From positions 16,139,606 to 16,203,605 of the forward strand of contig NC_067161.1 of the NCBI RefSeq assembly GCF_903995435.1: 64,000 nt of DNA. Direction: 5' to 3'. Within the stretch, counting starts at the first letter, position 1. The number at the start of each line of letters is the position of its first letter. This DNA is from Acomys russatus. Lineage: Eukaryota; Chordata; Mammalia; Rodentia; Muridae. A program made the translations under genes and the position numbers. Shown here one piece after another: positions 1 through 14,700 of this stretch. The notes under the pieces are model-generated. The model saw only the letters and a list, made by a program, of their open reading frames with translations, made no database searches and was not told where the DNA came from.

Positions 1-1025
1 TATAAAAAGCAGCTATATCCTGTCCCATTCCTATTTTTACATTTTAAAATGATAACCATACAATGTCACTTGTTGCCACCTGAACCCTCATCTGAACTGT
101 ACTGGGTTTTACTTCTCTAACACGTCCTGCAACCCAGCTCCAACATCTTCAGAAATCATCCACCTTTCTACTCCCACTATGGCCACAACTCATGATGTAT
201 TCAATTCTAAAGCTTATAACATTTATAATCGTGCAAAGAATGTTAACAGCTGAGCCAAAGAATATATTATCATTATCTCACCCAATGACCTTCGTACTTA
301 AGCTAAGCATAGTGGCTTAGTTGTATAGTTGTATATCTGTCTGTCACTAATTGTTTCCAAACGTTTTTGACAAGTTTACCAAAAAACAAAACAAACAAAA
401 AACTTCCTAACATTTCTACACAACCACTATCATCAAATATCGTTTTCATTTTGCTATACCTGTCACTCACTCAACTTCAATTGGCTGGCTCTTAACTTTG
501 TCACATATCTTGTGTCCTTTATCATCTATTTATTGTCATCTTGTTTGAAGAGTTCTTTCCCAACCCCACTTCTATTTTCTTGATTTGTATGCCAAATTTG
601 CTGAATACAAGTATCTGAGGGATAAATTTGGAAGGACTTGCATGTCTGAGAAAGTATCTCACTTTTCACGATTTCCATTGAGTCTGAAATGCCAAAGAGG
701 TCTGAGGCTGCTAAGCCACTGTTTGTCACTGCTGCTACTGAGGAGTCTATGGTCACCCTTCCAACTCAGTGCAAGGGACTTACTTTCCTCCTCATGCACA
801 GCAAGCCTTTTCCTGGGACATCATCATAGCTACAGAGCTAGCTTTCTTCACTCCTATGCTGGATGTCTGGTGCAACTGTCAATCATAAAACTTGTCGTTC
901 AAAGCTGAGGACATTTTTGGGTTTTCAATTTTCCTTCTGCTTTTTTTCCCCCTATTTTCTCTTTCTGGAACTTCCAATAGACAAATCCCAAACTCCTTGC
1001 CTCACTTTCTAGGTTTTTTTCTTTC
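1..1025. other. Ranbp17 intron 7, no gene or clear repeat recognised
   Basis: AT-rich intronic sequence without a recognisable exon of Ranbp17. The open frames here do not resemble any protein I know. A pyrimidine-rich stretch leads into the B1 element that follows. Confidence 0.6.
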
Positions 1026-1207
1026 TTTCCTTTTTTTTTTTTTTTTAGTTTTTCAAGACAGGGTTTCTCTGTGTATAGCCTTGGCTGTCCTGAGCTCAAT
1101 TTGTAGACCAGGCTGGCTTTGAACTCACAGAGATCAATATGCCTCTGCCTCCCCCCCCCCCCCCCCCCCAAGTGCTGGGATTACAGGCGTGCACCACCAC
1201 ACCCAGC
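1026..1207 (-). repeat. B1 SINE with poly(T) tail and a C homopolymer
   Basis: Starts with the T-run of a reversed A-tail, followed by 'caagacagggtttctctgtg' and ends with the CCAGC(T) of the B1 head. A run of about 17 C at 1152-1168 replaces the usual 'tcctgagtgctggg' lead and is likely to be variable in length. Confidence 0.95.
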
Positions 1208-1209
1208 TC

Positions 1210-2369
1210 ACCTTCTAATTTTCTAATACATACTTTCCCTCCTATCAAATATCTTGTTTTTTTATTCTACTTTGTAAATTTCATTAACTTTCTCTTCTAA
1301 GATGTTTGTTAAATTGTTAAATTATGTGGCAAATATTCTACTCTTGCCTCAGGAATGTTTTATCTTTCTTTTATATCTCTAAGGATATTAATCACACCCT
1401 TTTAAAGTTTATTTCTACTCTTCACCTTGTATATTAATTCTGTAACTTTTTAAAAAGTTAAACTTTCTAAGACAATAAATTATAGAATCACAAGATCAAA
1501 TACAAATGTATTCCACATTTTACCCAGCAGACCTACACCACATTTTACCTACTTTCCCATACTGGTGATCTCTTATAAAAACAACATTACAATGCCACAA
1601 CCATGGCGCCCATCACAATCTCCCAACCATACCGAGTCTAATTTTATATGCACTCAGGTGTGCATACGTCTTTTTAGGCCGGCACTTTTACTATACTTGT
1701 TGGTTTATGAACTCATCACCACACTAAGATATGGAATGTTATATCTCTTGATTATTAATCTTTGATTCCTAAATTGGAAGTCATTTTAAAAAACCTTTAT
1801 GTCTCCATCTGACACCAGCACATCTGAAGCTTTTCTAGTTTAATGTTTCAAAGGAAACAGCTTTGTGAGGGAGAGGTACAATTGCAGATCCCAAGGTATT
1901 CAGCCAAGTCTCCTAACTGCACAGGTGAATTAGACCAAAGTCTCCTTACTACCCACTCCCCAGCCCCTCCCCCACCTCTGCCCAGAGGCACCCTAGTGAC
2001 ATTAACTTTTCTGCAGTGTAGGGGAGCCATCTTGTTTCCTTCTTGGTGTCCCTCCTATCAAAAGGTGAATCATGACTCTGCTCTGCTCAGCCACTCCCTC
2101 TGACTCAGTCACCTTGTAATGCTGAACAAAAAAGCCCTTTGGGTGATACTTCCTCACTACTTATGTGGACAGCTCTTGTCTTTTTTTCCTGAAATCAAAA
2201 TGTAGGAGTTATGATATGAACTAGACAGAGCACTTCAATGAACACTGAGTATTAGTAGCTACTCTGCACTAGACCACTGAGGAAACCGGATACAACATAT
2301 GCACATGTTCACTCTGCACCGTGTAACGTGAGCATCTCTCATGTTAAACCCTTCCTTCTCTCTTCTTAC
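1210..2369. other. Intron 7 sequence next to exon 7, unique or too diverged to name
   Basis: Holds no recognised Ranbp17 exon, RNA gene or young SINE. A short CT/CCCC-rich patch lies at about 1950-1985. Confidence 0.55.
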
Positions 2370-2535
2370 TTGTTCTCCAGGTTGTTGGAATCTGCACTGT
2401 GCAAAGGTCATCTGCAGATTCGTCTGCTGCACTGCCCAGAAAGTCAAAGCTCAGGCAGCTGAGGACCAGCTTTAAGACCTGCATCACCAGACTTTGTTGA
2501 TCTTGATCCTGGAGATTTAAAGGTTTGGCTAACAC
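2370..2535 (-). CDS. Ranbp17: Ranbp17 coding exon 7 (residues 199-253 and first base of 254)
   Basis: The 166-base exon encodes VLAKPLNLQDQDQQSLVMQV, then LKLVLSCLSFDFLGSAADES and ADDLCTVQIPTTWRT, ending with one base of the next codon (an isoleucine in the family). The acceptor is CTAACTTTGAAG and the donor is ACAA|GTAAGAAG. The following exon was not found between 1 and 2369, so the gene continues off the left end. Confidence 0.96.
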
Positions 2536-5500
2536 CTTCAAAGTTAGAAATAAAACATTATGACTAAAAGTATTTCAACTTCATAAATTTAAATACTTCT
2601 TCAATGTGAAATGAAACTTAGTAAATTTTTTAAATGGTAAAAATAAAAAAAATATAGGCCAGCCTGGTCTACAAAGTGAGTCCAGGACAGCCAAGGCTAC
2701 ACAGAAAAACCCTGTCTCACAAAACAAAAAACAAAAAAAATCTGTCTACAATTTCTACAATAATAAACTACTTTCAAATTTCACCCTGTAAAATGAGAAT
2801 AAAAATATATTTAACTACATAATGCAGATTGCCTTCTAAAGTTTTAAGAGGAACTTAGGACAGGAATAATGGCACATGCCTTTAATCCCAGCACTCAGGA
2901 GGGAGAAGAAGGTGGATCTCTGAGTTCAAGGCCAGCCTGGTCTACAGAAAGAGAGTTCTAGGTCAGCCAGGCTATACAGAGAAACTCTGTCTTGAAAAAC
3001 CAAAAAAAAAAAAAAAGTACTTTGAAAAAGCTGAGAATTATTTTCTTTATAAAAATCTGGGCTAACTTCTTGTGTAAGAGATGCCGTCAACTAACATAGG
3101 CCTGCGGGAGCGGGCAACGGGCACAGGTTTCAGGAGCACAGTTCTGCCCATCTTCTGGACAGTCGGCTCCCATACAACCTCAAAGTACATCTTGGAGACT
3201 ATGACTTATTGTAGAGAAGCCTACAATAAGAAGAAGCCAAGTGTACAAAGTGAGTTCAGGACAGCTAGGGCTACACAGAGAAACCCTTCTCAAAAAAACA
3301 AAATAAAAAGCCAAGCATAATACAAAGAAAAATGAGGTAGGTAGAGAGAAATACATATGAAACAAGATTAACCATGGCAGTATTGTTTATTCAGTTGATG
3401 AGTTCAAGAACAGCCATCATACTGTTTCATCTACCTTTGTAAATAGTATTTTTCCACACTACAAAAATATTAGTCATTTAATTAAGCAGACTGGCTATAG
3501 AGATGGCTCAGAGGTTATGAGAGCTGACTGCTTTTCCAGAGGTCCTGAGTTCAATTCCCAGCAACCACACGGTGGCTCACAATCATCCCTAATGTGATCT
3601 GATGTCGCCTTCTGCCTGCAGGGGCACATGCAGACAGAGCACTGTATACATAATAATAAATAAATAAATCTAAAAAAAATTAGACAGACTACAGTGTTAT
3701 TATCAATGTTAATACACAAGGTAACAATTTTAATCCAAACATTAAAATCTGAAATAACCTGCAATGTAAAGTTTCTTGAGCAAGGTTTGAATTTTGGTGA
3801 ATTTCAAATTTTGAAAATTTTCAACTGGGTAAGTCTATATAAATATGCTAAAATGTAGACCACTCCAAAACACTTCTGGTCCCAAGGATTTATAAAGGAC
3901 ACTTAGCCTACAAGAGAACTGAACAGATAGGGAGCAAAGCTTACCGACATGTTCTGGAAATGCTTTACAACACCCGATTACCAAGCTTGAGTAGTGAGAT
4001 GGAGTCCTTCTTACCACAGCCTAATACAACTATGAAAGTCAGGCTTGCTCCATGGTGCATAAGAAACAAATAAGAAATTTCTATTTCCCAAAGAAACTAT
4101 TAAAAAAATTCTGAGAAAATTATGGGGAAAAAAAAAGGGAAACTGCATCCCCAGAAAATATTGGCATGCAGATTAAAAAAAAAATTAACCTCTTTATTAA
4201 GCCCTTCTGCATGTAATAAGGTGTTGACAGGACCAGTCTCATGTGGATCATGTGTGTGTTTGACACAAAGTGTCCATGGCTGGATGCAACTAAATTGTTT
4301 CTAGCATTATCCTCTTGAGTGTAGGAAAAAAGAAGCACTCCAATTATTAAATCTCAGATTTTTAATTCTTTGTGATCAAATCAGCTTGTACAACTAAAAC
4401 TCAACAGTAAGAAGGCAGAAACTACTATGGCCTAAACATAAGCGCTGAATTCTCTATGGATGGAATAGAGTTTGTATGATGTACTATATACAATGCACCT
4501 GAACTCACTCAGAGCTCTTACGGCTCCCCTGGGCCTCTGGCTGGAGGCTGAGCCGTCAGGTGACGTACCTGTTTGAGGAGAGAACAGGCCAGCACTAGGA
4601 TGTCCTGTAGAGAAGAATCACGGAATGAAGTGGCGATTTTCCTATGTTTTGCTGAAGGTCTGGAATAATCAACCTAAAATGGTTAAAGTGAGTTAGTTTA
4701 GGCAAATATATAGAAAAGCAAGGCAAAATGTACTACATAACATAATAGCACCAGTCATCAGAGAACCATCAATACAGAGTTTTGTAAAAGACTGAAGGGG
4801 TGACTTGCTTGAGGTTACTTAGTGACAGGGACATGGTTAGAATCCACCCCAAAACTATCATGATTTCAGTGCCAAGATAGGACAAAGATAAGTAACATAC
4901 CCTGACTGAGATCATGGACCCCTTAACTCTGCCCTATAGAGTATATAAATAAGTAACTTCCCTAGTTCTCAAATGCCTCCTACCAAAGAAGAAATCTCTA
5001 AAACACTCTTCAAATTCTGATGAATAAATCAGCTAAATAATTCAGTTACAAAAAAAAACTTTTACATGAAAATATTTCAATGTCATTGGTTTATGACACT
5101 AAAATTCTGAAAATAAAAATAGAAATGATACTCAAGAATGTGATTATGTACAACAATGTGTCATCTCTTAATATTTTATTAGCTAACAGAATTTTTCTTC
5201 AGAGCCAGGGTTTCTCGGTATAGCCTTGACTGTTCTGCAACTCGATCTGTAGACCAGGCTGGCCTCAAACTCATAGATATATACCTGCCTCTGCCTCCCA
5301 ACAGCCACCACAGCCTGGCCAGAAATTAATTTGAGGGTTGGGGGAGGAGTTGAGACAGTGTTTCTCTGTGTAATAGATCCCTGGCTGTCCTAGGCTTGCT
5401 TTGTAGATGAAGCTGGCCTCAAACTCAGAGATCCACCTTCCTCTGCCTCCCAGAGTGCTGAAATTACAGGCGTGCATCACCAAACCTGGCCAGAAATTAA

Positions 5501-5648
5501 TTTTTTTAGAATAAATTACTAGGACTAGATCTTGAGCCCACAGCCTAAAATGTAAAAATGGTTTACACAGTGGTACTAGGGCTGGGAACACTTGCTTAAC
5601 ACCTATGAGATGCTGGGTTTTCTTCCCAGCACTGGCTTCTCTCCCCAA

Positions 5649-5711
<63 letters not shown>

Positions 5712-8700
5712 ATATGCTATATATTTCCATTTATCAACAGGAAACAAACAAGACCAGTTCTGATAGCTAAATTATTATTACAGTTGTGGCCTTAATCTAT
5801 TGTAGATCTACTATTTATCTCTTTGGCTATTTGGAAGACAAAAGGAAACCACTTTTCCATCTGTTTTAAGAAATACATATATTGAGCTAAGAACTGATTA
5901 TCTGATACTTTCTAAACTTCAGGATACAATTCAGATACCCTTAAATGTTACATTTACTTAGAAAATACTGGACATAGTAAAGCCCAAAGGTACTACATAC
6001 AGAAAGTAGTTGCTGAAAGCTGTAGCCAATGTATGATTTGAATTAATTAGAGAGACATGCTGCTCTAAGTCAAACTGTGTGTACGTGTGTGTGCTGTGCA
6101 TAAATGTGTGGTCACACATAAGTGAGCATGCATGAGGGGGCCTGGTATTGATGCTGAGTGTCTACCTTGGTCACTCTCAGCTTTGCATTTTGAGGCAAGG
6201 TCTCCTGCTGAATCTGAGTGTATACCATTTTGGTTAACCTATTTAGACAGCTAGCCCAGGGAGTTCCTGATTCTGAGTCCCGTGCTCTGGGATTAAAGGC
6301 AGACAACACACTGGGAGGCTGGGCCCTGGGATGCAAACTCTGGCTGCCATGTCTGCATGCCAAGTGCTCTGCCTGTTCAGTCATTTCCCCCTCCCTCCTT
6401 CACTAAACTGAACTTTAAAATTCATCTCTCCATTTGCGTGCAAATCCTTTGTGTAGCCTTTTACTCTCAAGGAAATGTCTATCTTTGTGACTGAGGTGCG
6501 TTTCTTGCATGCAGCAGAATGCTGAGTCCAGTTTTTGCATCCATTCTGTTAGTCTGTGTCTTTTTATTGGAGAGTTGAGTCCACTGATATTGAGAGATAC
6601 TAATGACCAGTGACTGTTAGAATCTTTTATTTTGATGTTCGTTGTGGAAGTGTGTTTGTGTGCTTGTCTATTTTTGGTTTTGCAGTAGTGAAGTTATTTA
6701 ATATCTTGGGTTTTTTTCGGGAGAGGGGTGTGTAGTTAACTTCCTCAGGTGGGAGTTTTCCTTCTAGTATCTTCTGTAGTGCTGGGTTTGTACAGAGATA
6801 TTGTTTAAATTTGGTTCTGTCCTCCACCATACAACAAGGACATTTGCTCAACTATGTTCATAGTAACTTTATTTGTAATAGCCAGAATCTGGAAACAACC
6901 TAGATGTCCCTCAACTGAAGAAAAGATAAAGAAACTGTGGTACATTTACACAATGTACACTACTTAGCTATTGAAAACAAGGAAATCCTGAAATTTGCAG
7001 GCAAATGGATGGAAGTAGAAATGATCATCCTGAGTGAGGTAACCCAGATCCAGAAAGACACGTATGGTATATACTCACTTAGAGGTAGATATTAGCCACA
7101 TAATACAGGGTACCCACACTACAATCCACAGACCTAAAGAAGCTAAATAACAAAAGGAGGACTCCAGGGAGGATGCTAATTCTCATTCAGAAGAGCAAAT
7201 GGAATAGATAACAGGAACAAGAAGGGAGCTACCACATGGGTCCTCTGACCGAGTCCACCCAGCAGGGAATTGAAGCAGCAGATGCTAGGACTCACAGCCA
7301 AACTTGGGGCTGGAGTGCAGGTAGTCTTATGGAAGAGTTGGGGGACAGAGGGACCTGGAGGGGACAGGAGCTCCACTAGGAGACCAATGAAACCAGCAAA
7401 TCTGGGCCCAGGGGGCCTGCAGAGACTGATGCACAAACCAAGGACCATGCATGGTGAGGACTGAGACCATCTACTCAGATGTAGCCAATTGGTAGCACAG
7501 TCTCCTTGTGGGTCCCAAAATATGGGGAGTAGGGGTTACCTCTGACATGGACTCTGGTGCCCACTGGTTGATCACTTCCCCTGGGTGGGACAGCCTTGCC
7601 AGGCCACAGAGGAAGAGGATACAGGCAGTCCAGAGAGACTTGATAGGATGGGGTCAGATGATAGGGGAAGAGGGCTCCCCCTCTTTGAGGACTAGGGGAG
7701 TGGGGAGGGGGACGAGGGAGGGAGGGAGGGCAGGGCCGGGAGGACACTAGGGAGGGGGCTACCATCGGGATGTAAAAAACAAAACAAAACAAAAGACGTT
7801 TTATTTTGCTTTGTTTCTTCAAGGCAGGGTTTCTCTGTGTAGCCTTGGCTATCCTAGACTTGCTTTGTAGACCAGGCTGGCTTCAAACTCCACCTGTCTC
7901 TGCCTGGGATTAAAGGCGTGTGCCACCACACCCAGCTTAAAAAGAGATTTTTAATTTATCTCTCCTACTTCTGTCTTGCTAAAACCAAACAACATCAAAC
8001 CTTTCCTTTTTTCTAAGAATCAGAAAGAGCATGCAGCATCACAAGTCCTGCTTACCACATTACTCCTCTTGATCCTTGAACCAATCTTTAAGATGCGTAC
8101 TGTTCTTTACCATATCCATTACATGAAGAGAAGAAACTTAATTATGAAGTACCTTCTACATACTAGGTGCTATGCCAACAGTTTATCTGCTCTTAATAAA
8201 ATCTATGCAGTAGTAGGTGTCATCTCTCTTCAAAGAAAACCATGTAGAATTCGTCAAAAGAAATCAAGAAGTTTGTGGGTAGGGGGGAAAGGGAGTGGAT
8301 TTTGGAACAGTTAGGGGAAGAGAGTGAGTATGATCAAACACAGTGTAAGACACTAAAGAACTCTGAAAAAAATAAGAAACGCATACAAAGCCATAGATAT
8401 AGAATAGGCCATCGGTCTAAAGACATGTCTGCCTTCACCAGTGCTGTCCTCCAAGCTCGCATGCGCACATCATTTGGGTCACTCATGTAGACACTGTATT
8501 TTGAGAGTACAACCATTTCATACCGCACATTATGTACCAACTGCATAGGCATATGTGCTTTGCTTTGATGATTATATAACAAATATATTCAAGGAACAGC
8601 AAATTCAGCTTCTAAAAATGTAGGATAACGCTTACAATCCTCTTTTAACTTAAAAAAAAAAAATCAAGTTTAGATCTTTTTCTTAAAAGATATATCCATA

Positions 8701-11700
8701 CTTGAACAAAGTATAGTGGCACATACCTATAACTCCAGCACTAGGAAGGCAGAGGCAGTCTTTGAGTTCAAGGCCAGTCTGGTCTATCTATATAGTGAGT
8801 TTCAGGCACCAGGGCTACTACACTGTAAAACCCTGTCTTAAAAAAGAAAAAGAAGGGGCTGGAGAGATGGCTAAGAGCACTGACTGCTCTTCCAGAGGTC
8901 CTGAGTTCAATTTCCAGCAACCACATGGTGGCTCACAACCATCTAAAATGTGATCTGATGCCCTCTTCTGGCCTGCAGGTGTACATGCAAGCAGAGCACT
9001 GTGTATGTAATAATAAATAAATAAATCTTTAAAAAGAGGAGAAGAAGAAGAAGAAGGAGGAAGAGGAGGAGGAGGAGGAGGAGGAGGAGGAGGAGGAGGA
9101 GGAGGGAGGAGGAGAAGAAGAAGAAGAAGAAGAAGAAGAAGAAGAAGAAGAAGAAGAAGAAGAAGAAGAAGAAGAAGAAGAAACAAGCACACTGAATGAC
9201 TTTATAGTACCCTTCTGACCATTATATAACAGTGGACTTTCCTCATATAAATCTGGTCACCACCATAAATGCTAGTTGAAATGGAAATCAATTCTCTGTC
9301 CCCTAATTAAGCTCAGTGAAATTTGCTCCACAGAAGATGTATTTTTCCAATTTTTAAAGCCAAAAATCATCCTTTAAAGCTTCAAAGGAAGTAGAATTGT
9401 TTTAGAGCTATCAGACCTCACTATGCAGCCCAGTCTGGCCTCAAATTCCCAATCCCCCTGCCTCAGCCTCCCAGCTCTAGGATCATAGGCATGGCACTCT
9501 TCTGAAAAGGAGCTTGGCTTTATTATAAGTGGATAACTGGAACATCTTATACCAGAGGGACAAAAGAGGACAGACAGAGGAATATGCCTCCAATCCCAAT
9601 ACTTGAGAAGAGAGGCAGGAGGATCAAGAGTTCAAGGTCACTATCTGCTACATCACAATGTAAGGTCAGCCTGAGCCACATAAAACCCTTTCTCAAAAAA
9701 TAAAAATAAAATCAAAGAATAGTGAGGGAATGTTAAATGGAAGCAAAGCCACCTTGGAAGATTTCTTACTGGTGAATTATAGTCTATCAAATACAATTAG
9801 AAATCTGTATTAACAACCTAAGCTTGGTGAGGAATAGGGCCATTTTCAGAGGTGTAAAGTACTTCTCCACAAAATATTAATTACAGAGAGAAAAAGAATA
9901 TAAGCTGGGCTTGCTAGTACACGCCTTTAATCTCAGCACTTAGGAGGCAGAGGCCAGCGGTTCTCTATGGGCTCGAGGTCAGCCTGGTCTACAAAGAAAC
10001 CCTGTCTTGAAAAAAAAAAACAAAGAAATCTAAAAGTGAGTATCATCCATTATTAGATGACTCAAACCATGTGCTTCCTGGCAGGAGACAGTGAGAAGCC
10101 CAGAGCATTACTGCTGACAGTCCTGATAAATAAATGTAATGTGGACTTGATAATGAGGAAACACTAGCTTGTGACTTCATGTCTCTCCGGTGTGTGCTGG
10201 ATAGTTTTATGTCAACTTGACACAAACTAGAGCTACCTGAAAGAAGGGAACCTTAATTAAGAAAATGCCTTCATAAGATGGGGCTGCAGGCAAGTCTGCG
10301 GGGCATTTTCTTAGTGACTGATGGGTAAGGATGCAGCCCACTGTGGGTGCTGCTATCCCTGGGCTGGTGGTCCTGGGTTCTATAAGAAAGCAGGCTGAGC
10401 AAGGCAGTAAACAGCATTCCTCCATGGCTCTGCATCAGCCCGTGCCTCCAGGTTCCTCCCCTGCTTGGGTTCCTGCCCTCACCCTATCTGATGATGAACT
10501 ATTTGTTACATGGAACTGAGTGAAATAAACCCTTTCTTTCCCCCAGTTGCTTTTAGTCATGTCACTTTTTAAAAATTTAAAGGTGGTATCATGATCATGT
10601 AGGACAAAGAATGCCCTTGTAGAAGGAAATGTAAACGTATTCCCTGGGCCTGCAGGAATGTCGGGGGAGTGCGTCATGATGTCAACTTATCAAATGGTCA
10701 AGAAAGACCTTTATCCCGCCCTCCTAACATTGCTGAAAGTTCATTTGTATTTTTTAAAAGATACTTGGTTGGTCTCCAAGATACACTTTTATGAGAATCC
10801 ACATTACCAGTTACTAAGGAACTAAGTAAGCAACCAGGAACTAAGGAAACCTAACCCCTCACTCTCAGGGTAGCCTGTACTGCTCTTTGTTGTACAGTGG
10901 GAAATAAGTCAGTTTTAAGGTTAGCCAATGTAAAAGCTCGGTGCCTGTGGTTACTAAACTAGTCTCACACTTTTGTAGATTTACGTGCTAAAATTGTTTT
11001 TCCCTTTTAAAAAAAAGAGCTCCCAGTTCTTTACACTCATTCAGAGTTCAAATATGATTTGTCAGGGTCCCTGTCATCATAGCCTAAAACTGACATAGCA
11101 GATAATCTTCTCTGAGAGAAGCAAAAATGGATGGTCTTGGAAACTAAGGCTACTTTAAAACATGTAAATTCTATAAAATCTATTTTAATTCATCACTCAA
11201 CAGTAACCAAATTGGTTGCTGTTGTTGTTATTTTTTGGTTTTTCAAGACAAGGTTTCTCTGTGTAGCCATGGCTGTCCTAGACTCACTCTGTAGACCACG
11301 CTGGCCTCGAACTCCTCCCTGAACGCTGAGATTAAAGGTATGCACCACCAAGCCTAGCCTCAAATTGGATTTTTCAATTGTAAAATACTGTGACTCTACT
11401 ACAAAGGGAGCTGGCAAGTGTGCACATGCTCTCCTGTATGCACGGTCCCTTTGCACACACAAGCACCTCCCAGGAGGACGGCAGTGTCTCAGTTCAAACT
11501 CTACAATCCCCTCTACAAAACCATCCCACATAGAGCACAACTCCTGCTGTTCTCCTTTGAAAACCATGCTGACAGCAAGAAAGAGCAGGGCGGAGGACAC
11601 GTCCTCAGCTGCCTATTGGGGGAGTGTAGCTTCTGAAAATGTTCCTTGTGCGGGGTGAAAATTCAAGCCAGAAAATGACTAAGTGCCAAGAGATCTGTTT

Positions 11701-14700
11701 CTAGATGGGTCCTGCCATTCACCTATAGTTAACAATCAATCTTCTAGGTAGTGGCACCCACCTTTAATCCCAGCACTCAGGAGGCAGAGGCAGACAGAAC
11801 TTTGTGAGATCGAGGCCAGCCTGGTCTACAGAGCAAGTTCCAGGACAGCCAGAGCTATTACATAGAGAAATCATATCTTAAAAAAAAAAAAGAAGAAGAA
11901 GACAGAAGGAAGAGAAAAAATAATCAATCTTATAAACCATTTACTCTTTTTTATGAAAAAATATACATTTATTTTCATTTTCTGTACAATTCATTTTTAT
12001 GATTAATTATTATTATTTTATTTATTATTATTATTATTATTTTATTATTATTATTTTTTTATCATCATCATCATCTACGAGAATGAAAAGACAATTCTCC
12101 AAGTGCCCACTGAACAAGCACCATGTCCTATTTCCCACTACTTTTATTCTGCAGTTTTTACTAAGGTTGTAATTTCTGATGAAAAGTATGATAATTTAAT
12201 TTTTCAACTAGTAAAATAAATGCATAAAAGACTTGATCAGTTATGGATTTCATGCCTCAAAACAACCATACATTGCACCACAGAGAAACAACATCACAAA
12301 GCAACTTCCATGTCCTGTTACATGAAAAGCTGACTTACCAGGTTCATTTCCTGAGTCAGCTCAGAGAGGATCATCACCCCTACTGTGCAGTGCTGCACAG
12401 TGCCCTTTGGAACGACAACCAAGGAGAGCATGGTTAGTTCTTAAGGTCAACCAAGTGATAATTGTCAAAATTAAATTCAAAAGCATCACACTTGCCTTGT
12501 AGTGATCATTAAAAGTATGTGGCTTTAAAAAAGACCAAAAAGTATTGTTATTTCCATAACTAGAAGAATTTTGAACTCATTTTCGAAGGATAAACTTTGG
12601 CACATGGAGTTAAGCAGCAAATGTACACAGACCTTAGAAAAGCACATACTCTAGAGAGTTTCCTGCAGTTACAAGTCAGAGAAACTAAGCTTCAAAGAAT
12701 GGTGGTGGTGGTGGTGTTTGTTTGTTTGTTTGTTTCTCAAGACAGAGTTTCTCTGTGTAGCTCTGGCTGTCCTGGACTCACTATATAGACCAGGCTGGCC
12801 TCGAACCCACAGAGATCCGCCTGCCTCTGCCTCCTGACTGCTGGAATTAAAGGCATATGCTGCCACACCCTGCCAAAATAACATTTAATTTAGTACTTTT
12901 TCTACAATCATAAGAATGGTGAAAAATGGGTTTTGTTCTAGAAATTTGCTTGGAGCCTACTGTGATAGCTGCATTCAATAATTAATAAGTAGCTTAGAAA
13001 CTAATTTAAATCTCTTGATCTAATATTAGAAAAGATCACTTAGGCTCTTTTAATATTACAGTGCACGTGTATGGAGTCGTTAGGTGCCTTAATAAAGACA
13101 TCTAGAGTACCCAATGTAGTATGGTAAATATGTGACTATCAATATGGTATAGCTTCCATGATGTTTCTAATTAGCTTACAATTTAATTCTAAAACTTCCT
13201 TCAATTCAGCTCTCGTGTGCACATTACTAACAAATTACCCTATTACAAAATCATAGTGGAAAGCATGGAAATAAGAAACGAAGCATCAAATTACAGAGGC
13301 GTAATACCAAAGTATGCACAGATGTGCTTTTTACATCTTCATTTCACAGTTGGTCATCCCTTTTAACTTGCTCAGAAACTCAGCAACACTGATTATGAGG
13401 TATAATTAAGTTCGTGTTATCTCAGCGCCACCAATGATCAACTCTGGGAGCACCAAACAATGCATTTTCATTCTTAATGGACATCCTAATTTCCTAGTCA
13501 CTAAATCATGGTGTCACTGTATACAATACTCAATAAAGTTGCACAGTGTGGCTCTGTAAGCAACTGCAAGCCTGAAAACTTCCCTCGCTTTCTTTCTTTC
13601 TGTTTTCACTTAAGCACCTGGGATTGCAGGCCTGTGCTGCTGTGCTCAGCTTCTACATGGGCTCTGGGAATTCACACTGCTCATCAGACTGGGCACAGCA
13701 AGCACTTTACCCACGGAACCATCTCGCCAGCCCAGGACCTCTTAAGCTTGACAAAAGTTAGCCGCCTTGCAATTAGAAATTACACAAATATAAAAACATG
13801 TATCACCAAATAACCCACATGATTTTAAGAAAGAGGCAAGAGGCAAACAAGAAGCACAGAAGGAGCCCTGATCCCTTTACTGTCTCAAAGCCGTAACGAT
13901 CCCTGGAAGTGTCTGCTCTCTCTTCTTGCATTCTTAGCACCTGGACCGGTGTAAACAGGTATGAAAGGTTATGATCTACCATATATTACTTACATTTTAT
14001 CATATGCTATGCTTTAGCAATTCACTTGAGAACATTTTCAGAAAAGTGTCATAGTCAATGTAGTGTGGGATAAAAAAGCTGTCGAAAGACTTGTTGGGGA
14101 CCAGCTATGCTTTGTCACTGTGACCTTATGTAAGCTACTCAACTGAAATCGCAGATTTTTCATTTGTAGAATGAAACCCACTTCCTATGACTGTTATGAG
14201 AATTGAGAAATTATAAAAATCATTATAAATATTGCTTGCATATGTGTACATGTACATATATGCATATGTATATATGTCATAAATAAAAGCACATTTGAAA
14301 TTTAGAAACAGTAGTTCTTTTCATTCTTTTGACATAGCATGATTTTTATTAATTGACAATAAATAACAAAGGATCCAAAGGACAAATGAAAAATGGTGAA
14401 TAAGAATGGTACAACAAAAGAGAACCGAATAGCTCTAAGCAATATTCTAACATTCTACATGGCACTAGCCAGTGCCTTCTTACCTGGAGGAATTTCTTCA
14501 CATCAGCAATAATTTCTCTGAAAACAAACTCGTCTTTCTGAACTTCAAACCACCCCAACTTCGTGAGTTTAGCAATGACTTGAATAAGAGCTTGAATGAC
14601 AAAGGGGGCCAGCTTAGGTTGTGATGCCACATAATTCAGAATGTAGTTTCCTACAAAGAAAACAGCAGTGACCATTTGGACTTTTGAGAACCGTAACGTG

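Noticed and set aside
1..2369. Ranbp17 exon 8
   Set aside because: No sequence matching the expected continuation after TTWRT with a proper acceptor was found.
5271..5747. 158-codon minus-strand open frame
   Set aside because: Composed of two B1 SINEs and a TG microsatellite.
8818..9192. 124-codon leucine/proline-rich open frame
   Set aside because: Translation of a GGA/GAA repeat and a B2 SINE.
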